NCBI GenBank assembly: GCA_031254715.1
Contig: JAIRTY010000458.1
Span: 1 to 6,904, forward strand
Direction of reading: 5' to 3'
From: Nocardiopsaceae bacterium
GTDB lineage: Bacteria; Actinomycetota; Actinomycetes; Streptosporangiales; Streptosporangiaceae
DNA length: 6,904 bases
The notes under the pieces are model-generated. The model was not told where the DNA came from. It made no database searches and saw only the letters and a program-made list of their open reading frames with translations. Positions 5,899 to 6,904 of this stretch are shown here, in pieces. Position 1 is the stretch's first letter. Every line of letters begins with the position of its first letter. A program made the position numbers and the translations under genes.

Positions 5899-5939
5899 GC
5901 CGAAGCCCCTGCCGCAGATACTGCGGCAGGGGCTTCGGC
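5899..5939. terminator. Perfect 19-bp hairpin, probable bidirectional terminator
   Basis: The arms 5899-5917 and 5921-5939 are exact reverse complements over 19 bp, with an ATA loop. This is by far the strongest hairpin in the window. It lies between the plus-strand DinB-gene/short-ORF transcript and the stop of the minus-strand membrane-protein gene (19 nt away), the position expected for a shared terminator. On the plus strand only a weak CTTGT follows, so it lacks a proper U-tract, as is frequent in high-GC actinobacteria. Confidence 0.72.
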
Positions 5940-5957
5940 CTTGTCCGGTGCCATCTG

Positions 5958-6422
5958 TTATCGCGCACGGCGAACCACGGCGAGGCGGCGGGTCACCGCC
6001 GGGATGATGATGGCGGCGGCGATCAGGTGGCCGCAGGCCAGCGTGAGCTTGGTCGCGGCCGTGGCGTGCGCGGTCAGCGGGCCGGTCAGCGACAGCGCCA
6101 GCAGCGGCAGCGTGGTGGCCAGGAAGGCACGCGCCGGCCGTGTTGCGCGGCGGGCGAAGACGACCGCGAGCACGGTCGCCCAGAACGTGCCGAGGATCAC
6201 GCCGAACGCGAGCCAACCGGCGTTGACCTGGGTGGCGGTGTGCGCGCCGAACGCGGCGGCCCGCAGCGGGACGCCCGCGGCGTGCGCGATCGCCCCGTAG
6301 GCTTCTATGACGGCCAGGGCGGCTGCCCCCGCGGCAATGCTCACCTGGGACACCGGCCGCCGGGTGCGGGCCGCAGTGCCGCCGGACGTGCTGGCTGGCG
6401 TGGAGGTAGTGGTAGTAGTCAT
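5958..6422 (-). CDS. DUF6069-type four-helix membrane protein (154 aa)
   Basis: This is an integral membrane protein of unknown function. After a polar Thr/Ser/Arg N-terminus (MTTTTTSTPAS..., 1-24) it has four predicted membrane helices at about 26-48, 68-90, 99-120 and 122-144, ending in a basic tail (RRLAVVRRAR), with short basic loops (RRATRPAR). The SLTGPLTAHATAATKLTLACGHLIAAAIIIPAVTRR region, with a conserved-looking SL-GPL and a His in the last helix, resembles DUF6069 proteins of actinobacteria. ATG 6422 is preferred over longer in-frame starts because a strong SD (AAGGAG, complement of 6430-6435) lies 7 nt upstream. It stands alone on the minus strand and ends at the strong hairpin. 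Transport, regulatory or stress roles cannot be distinguished from sequence. Confidence 0.83.
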   Translation of the reverse strand: MTTTTTSTPASTSGGTAARTRRPVSQVSIAAGAAALAVIEAYGAIAHAAGVPLRAAAFGAHTATQVNAGWLAFGVILGTFWATVLAVVFARRATRPARAFLATTLPLLALSLTGPLTAHATAATKLTLACGHLIAAAIIIPAVTRRLAVVRRAR

Positions 6423-6526
6423 TTCCTGGCTCCTTGCTGGATCGGCAGGGTGTCTCGCTTGATAGTCGGAGCCAGCGGCCAGCCTTCGACATCGGCTCCA
6501 GCGGATCACCTGGAATGGCGCGGAGA

Positions 6527-6544
6527 TCGTCGTGTGCACGACGA
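6527..6544. promoter_or_regulatory. Candidate operator: 8-bp-arm palindrome upstream of the DUF6069 gene
   Basis: TCGTCGTG (6527-6534) and CACGACGA (6537-6544) are perfect arms separated by two bases. The element lies about 105 bp upstream of the membrane-protein ATG, a reasonable operator position. The compact symmetry suits a dimeric helix-turn-helix regulator. The tight 2-nt centre makes an RNA hairpin less likely. Confidence 0.35.
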
Positions 6545-6582
6545 AGAACGCCCCGAGCCCGCGCTAGACGGCCGTTGCACGG

Positions 6583-6604
6583 TCACACTTCTCAATTGGT
6601 GTGA
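6583..6604. repeat. Spaced inverted repeat TCACAC-N10-GTGTGA
   Basis: Arms 6583-6588 and 6599-6604 are exact reverse complements with a 10-bp, AT-richer centre (TTCTCAATTG). Dyads of this spacing place half-sites 16 bp apart, about one and a half helical turns, as for some dimeric activators or repressors (a TGTGA half-site also resembles CRP-family sites). It is downstream of the cupin gene and far upstream of the membrane-protein gene, so its target is unclear. Confidence 0.25.
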
Positions 6605-6705
6605 ACTATGACGAATCCGCCAACCCTGGGCCGGTGCGGCGGTCGGCCGTTCCCTGCGGGGCACGAGCCCACGGATTAGGTCAGGCGTTTCGCTAGCCGG
6701 CGCCG

Positions 6706-6904
6706 TCACAGCCCGGTGACATTGACCACAACCGCTTCCTGCGTGGAACGGGCGATGACCACCACTGCCTCGGCGTCGGGAGAGGGGTTCTCCTCCCGGT
6801 GCGGGACCTGCGGCGGCACCCACACGAAGTCGCCGGGACCGGTCTCGATCCGGGCGAGTGAGCCGGTCGCCGGATCGCGGAACACGAACGCCGGGTGCCC
6901 GGAC
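6706..6904 (-). CDS. Cupin-domain protein, C-terminal part (truncated by window end)
   Basis: The last 66 codons of a minus-strand gene are present, ending in TGA at 6708-6706; the N-terminus lies beyond the window. The sequence GHPAFVFRDPATGSLARIETGPGDFVWVPPQVPHREENPSPDAEAV contains the second cupin motif: a Gly-Asp turn, the VPPQVPH segment with the usual metal-ligand His, then ARSTQEAVVVNV as a beta-strand near the C-terminus. Cupins of this small type are beta-barrels, often metal binding, used as enzymes or sensors. The first motif (HxH...E) is outside the window, so neither metal binding nor function can be confirmed. Confidence 0.78.
   Translation of the reverse strand, partial: SGHPAFVFRDPATGSLARIETGPGDFVWVPPQVPHREENPSPDAEAVVVIARSTQEAVVVNVTGL

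Larger units (their letters stand above)
6423..6705. other. Intergenic region without a convincing gene
   Basis: About 280 bp lie between the membrane-protein start and the cupin stop, both genes reading leftward. Open frames here lack an SD and plausible protein sequence. It holds the SD of the membrane-protein gene (6430-6435), an 8-bp-arm palindrome (6527-6544) and a TCACAC/GTGTGA repeat (6583-6604) in a locally AT-richer patch. The promoter of the membrane-protein gene and the end of the cupin transcript are probably here; I could not pick a convincing -10/-35 pair. Confidence 0.5.

Noticed and set aside
5620..5957. tRNA gene or attachment site next to the phased repeats
   Set aside because: I looked for a cloverleaf, T-arm motif or CCA-end pattern and saw none; without a tRNA or integrase an att call is unsupported.
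6468..6499. GGAGCC/GGCTCC inverted repeat upstream of the DUF6069 gene
   Set aside because: Only 6-bp arms separated by 20 bp in GC-rich DNA; not distinguishable from chance.
6423..6539. N-terminal extension of the DUF6069 protein to an ATG at 6539
   Set aside because: The extension has no SD and unrelated basic sequence, while ATG 6422 has AAGGAG 7 nt upstream and the MTTTT start typical of such proteins.
6506..6823. Minus-strand 105-codon ORF overlapping the cupin gene
   Set aside because: Overlaps the cupin coding end in another frame and is Arg/Ser/Pro-rich low complexity.

Overview
The window is very GC-rich, with strong G/C bias at third codon positions and frequent GTG starts. Its proteins look typical of high-GC Actinomycetota, and the HemQ/ChdC has the actinobacterial arrangement of active-site residues. 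I cannot place it to genus. The core is a late haem-biosynthesis block: hemE (uroporphyrinogen decarboxylase), then hemY/cgoX (FAD porphyrinogen oxidase) and hemQ/chdC (coprohaem decarboxylase). The last two are coupled by an ATGA stop/start overlap. Together they fit the coproporphyrin-dependent route of Gram-positive bacteria; ferrochelatase and the early-pathway genes are not in the window.

Layout. At 1-325 on the minus strand there is a small Cys-rich zinc-ribbon protein with a strong Shine-Dalgarno (SD). Its frame stays open beyond the TGA to the window edge. 326-484 is a divergent intergenic region with palindromes, leading into hemE (485-1543, +). A DUF4349-type lipoprotein/membrane protein (1565-2536, -) converges on hemE and is divergent from hemY. 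Its 5' region (2537-2622) holds a strong SD that can be masked by a perfect hairpin, plus a 17-codon leader-like ORF ending 5 nt before the lipoprotein start. hemY (2713-4191) and hemQ (4188-5027) follow on the plus strand. Next comes a DinB-fold protein (5098-5619, +), whose start is immediately preceded by a perfect 7-bp inverted repeat.

The right side is more accessory-like. 5620-5957 holds a 51-codon ORF with a good SD, three GGGGC-like boxes spaced 10 bp apart, and a perfect 19-bp hairpin that probably serves as a terminator. Then come a four-helix membrane protein of the DUF6069 type (5958-6422, -), a 283-bp region without a convincing gene but with two inverted repeats, and the C-terminal part of a cupin protein (6706-6904, -, truncated by the window end).

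I do not see a CRISPR array, transposase, tRNA or rRNA, or a clear new multi-gene system. The most interesting signals are regulatory: the SD-masking hairpin with a leader ORF before the lipoprotein, the inverted repeat over the DinB-gene start, and the short ORF with phased repeats at 5671-5860.
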